This document shows positions 11,451 through 13,330 of a stretch of 13,330 nt of DNA, in pieces. The stretch spans positions 1-13,330 of the forward strand of contig DASZZV010000335.1 of the NCBI GenBank assembly GCA_035544835.1, written 5' to 3'. Source of the DNA: DASZZV01 sp035544835 (GTDB taxonomy: Bacteria > Acidobacteriota > Thermoanaerobaculia > Gp7-AA8). Position numbers and translations under genes: made by a program. The notes under the pieces were generated by a model. That model worked only from the letters and a program-made list of their open reading frames with translations, did not search any database and was not told the DNA's origin. The number at the start of each line of letters is the position of its first letter. Position 1 is the stretch's first letter.

Positions 11451-13330
11451 TTACGGCAGCGCGAAAGCGACGATACTGTCGCCGCGCTTCGTCCCGAGCC
11501 TGGTGTGACCCCCGGCAGCGATCACGACGAACTGCTTCCCGCTCCTGGTTCGATACGTGAGCGGCGTGGCCTGTCCACCCGCAGGCAGTCTCCCCTTCCA
11601 CAACTCCTTTCCCGTCTCCAGATCGAAGGCCCGCAGGAAGTTGTCCATGGCCGCGCCGATGAAGATGAGGCCGGAGCCGGTCACGATCGGCGCCCCGAGA
11701 TTCGGACTTCCGCTCGGTCCCAGAATACGGAGGATCGCCGCGACGTCACGCAGCGTTCCCAGTGGCACGATCCAGCGAACCTTTCCGGTAGAAAGATCGA
11801 TGGCCTGCAGCGTGCCCCAGGGCGGCCGGTTACATGGCAGTCCGGAATAACCGAGCAGGAACTCACGGCGAAGGGCGAAGGGGGCACCCGATTGCGGACC
11901 GAGCTCCACACGCTTGCCACCGGGTTCACGGCCGAATTGCTCGCGGGGAACGAGGCGCACCGTTGCCGCGAGGTGGTTGGTATTGATGACCAGTAGTTGA
12001 CGGCTGGAGTCGAAGGCCGAGCCGCCCCAGGCTGCTCCGCCGATCGGGCCTGGGTAAAGAATCGTCCCTTGCGTAGAAGGGGGGGTGAACATCCCTTCGT
12101 TTCTTGATCGAGCCAGGATTCGACGACAGCGGCAGCGGTCCCAGGGGAAGACGCCCCAGATATCCTTCTGCGAGAGACTCTGCGGAGCCAGCGGAGGCAG
12201 CTCCACTGAATATGGCTGGGTGGGAGAGATCTGCTCGCCCGGAACGTCGCTGGCCGGTACTCTTCGTTCCTCGACGCGGCGGAGCGGAGCGCCGGTAGCA
12301 CGGTCCAGCAGAAAAAGGTTCCCCGTTTTCGTAACCTGCGCGACGGCATCGTGGCCGTCCAAAGAAAGCAGAGACGGTTGCGAGGCAACATCGTAGTCCC
12401 AGATGTCGTGATGCACGGTCTGAAAGCGCCAGACCACCTTTCCCGTGGCGATGTCGAGCGCGATGATGGAGTCGGCATCACGATTATCTCCCGGGCGAAA
12501 TCCGCCGTAGTAATCGGGGCTCGGGCTCCCTGTCGGAATGAACACCAGATGACGAGCTTCATCGACCGACATGCCGGCCCAGGCGTTGGCGGCACCGGCG
12601 CGGAACCCGGGCGCGGTACGGCTTTCCGAAAGAGGATCCCAGGACCAGCGAATGGCTCCCGTCCGGGCGTCGAGCGCGCGGACGGTGCCGCGAGGCGCCT
12701 CCACCCGCAGGTTGTCAGCAACCGAGGAACCGATGATCACCAGGCCATCGGCCACCGTCGGAGCCGAAGTGATCTGATACTCCCCTCTCATCGCCTCCCC
12801 ATCGGGATGCAGGCTGACCGATCCCTTTTCACCGAAGTCACGGCAGGGCTTCCCGCTCTCGGCGTCGAGCGCAAAGATCCGGGCGTCGTTGGTGGCCATG
12901 AAAATCCGCGTCGCACAGGCCCCGGCATCGGAAGACTCCCAGAAAGCGACGCCACGAGAGACGTACTTGTTACCGTACGTGACATCGCGATCGATCTGGG
13001 GATCAAACCTCCAGAGCTCGCGGCCGGTCTCGGCGTCCAGCGCAATGGCCTCATTGAGAGGAGTACTGAGGTAGAGCCGATCGCCGACCATCAGCGGCGT
13101 CGTCTCGAAGGCCCACTCGGGGACCTTCTTCAGAGCAGCGAGCTCACCGGTCCGATAGGTCCAGGCGACGCGCAACTTCGATACGTTGGCAGGCGTGATG
13201 TCGGCGGCCGCGGAGAATCGGGTTCCACCCGGAGTGCCGCCGTAAAAGGGCCATTCGATCGGCCCATCGGCCCGCGCCGCCACAGCAGTCAAAAGGAGCA
13301 GACCTATGGAGAGACGTGACAGTCTGGTCA
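11451..13330 (-). CDS. Periplasmic PQQ-dependent dehydrogenase, glucose dehydrogenase-like (start codon cut by window edge)
   Basis: This is a predicted eight-bladed propeller quinoprotein that oxidises a sugar, polyol or related alcohol in the periplasm. The first in-frame start inside the window, a TTG at 13292, is probably not real. The frame stays open upstream through RLSRLSIGLLLLTAVAARA, a good signal peptide ending before DGPIEW, to a codon whose last two bases are TG at 13330-13329, so the true start is probably NTG with its first base just outside. The full protein would then be 626 aa. Family marks, counted in that numbering, are WPFYGGTPGGTRFS near the N-terminus, HHDIWDYD (307-314), the paired GMFTPP and WGGSAF blocks (413-440), and the C-terminal LPAGGQATPLTY and GHTRLGTKRGDS. 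These fit the glucose/quinate dehydrogenase group. Unlike membrane glucose dehydrogenase it lacks the N-terminal membrane helices, and no CxxCH haem motif is present, so its electron acceptor is unknown. No PQQ synthesis gene is in the window. Confidence 0.9.
   Translation of the reverse strand, partial: TRLSRLSIGLLLLTAVAARADGPIEWPFYGGTPGGTRFSAAADITPANVSKLRVAWTYRTGELAALKKVPEWAFETTPLMVGDRLYLSTPLNEAIALDAETGRELWRFDPQIDRDVTYGNKYVSRGVAFWESSDAGACATRIFMATNDARIFALDAESGKPCRDFGEKGSVSLHPDGEAMRGEYQITSAPTVADGLVIIGSSVADNLRVEAPRGTVRALDARTGAIRWSWDPLSESRTAPGFRAGAANAWAGMSVDEARHLVFIPTGSPSPDYYGGFRPGDNRDADSIIALDIATGKVVWRFQTVHHDIWDYDVASQPSLLSLDGHDAVAQVTKTGNLFLLDRATGAPLRRVEERRVPASDVPGEQISPTQPYSVELPPLAPQSLSQKDIWGVFPWDRCRCRRILARSRNEGMFTPPSTQGTILYPGPIGGAAWGGSAFDSSRQLLVINTNHLAATVRLVPREQFGREPGGKRVELGPQSGAPFALRREFLLGYSGLPCNRPPWGTLQAIDLSTGKVRWIVPLGTLRDVAAILRILGPSGSPNLGAPIVTGSGLIFIGAAMDNFLRAFDLETGKELWKGRLPAGGQATPLTYRTRSGKQFVVIAAGGHTRLGTKRGDSIVAFALP

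Noticed and set aside
11135..11508. Several short open frames across copy B
   Set aside because: They consist largely of translated repeat arms (CGTGTLACV, TGKSACATQ) and occur in the same form at copy A, so they reflect the DNA repeat and not protein coding.
11455..13292. Possible frameshift in the PQQ dehydrogenase around the Cys/Arg-rich segment (about 11240-residue region CRCRR)
   Set aside because: The reading frame continues through all expected family blocks on both sides, so the odd composition there is natural variation.
12351..13319. 322-codon open frame on the plus strand
   Set aside because: It is antisense to the PQQ dehydrogenase and has no family-like sequence.

Overview
The window is a GC-rich stretch of bacterial chromosome carrying eight protein genes: purK, cysK, glgP, an orphan membrane sensor histidine kinase, a 5'-nucleotidase-family lipoprotein, a small unknown gene, a class I aminotransferase and a periplasmic PQQ-dependent dehydrogenase. 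No RNA gene, CRISPR array, transposase or phage gene was found. The intergenic palindromes and the mix of housekeeping genes would suit an Acidobacteriota-like soil or sediment bacterium. That placement is an impression from memory, not something the sequence proves.

Layout. 1-119: no convincing gene. 120-1250 (+): purK. 1251-1443: cysK leader, ending in a perfect terminator-like hairpin against the Shine-Dalgarno. 1444-2430 (+): cysK. 2431-2639: a mosaic of three different palindromic elements between convergent genes. 2640-5120 (-): glgP. 5121-5405: divergent promoter region holding a 123-bp composite inverted-repeat element (copy A). 5406-7547 (+): histidine kinase. 7548-7635: two arrays of a 7-bp repeat facing each other. 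7630-9402 (-): nucleotidase lipoprotein. 9403-9507: compact divergent promoter region. 9508-9879 (+): small unknown gene, followed at short distance by the aminotransferase at 9924-11258 (+). 11259-11450: a GTAG-headed palindrome and a second composite element (copy B). 11451 to the right edge (-): PQQ dehydrogenase, whose start codon has its first base just outside the window.

The genes do not form one pathway. They cover purine synthesis (PurK), cysteine synthesis (CysK), glycogen breakdown (GlgP), periplasmic nucleotide or phosphate-ester scavenging, amino-group transfer and periplasmic sugar or alcohol oxidation. Only the small gene and the aminotransferase look like a two-gene operon.

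The most unusual content is intergenic. Copies A and B are one four-hairpin element in opposite orientations. A third, diverged copy (C) has changed stem sequence while keeping pairing. Separately, glgP and the aminotransferase both end inside a shared GTAGGGACGCGC sequence, so the stop codon TAG belongs to a REP-like element. Four genes have a -10-like TANNNT hexamer only 8-11 nt before the start codon and no clear Shine-Dalgarno, which suggests leaderless or near-leaderless mRNAs.
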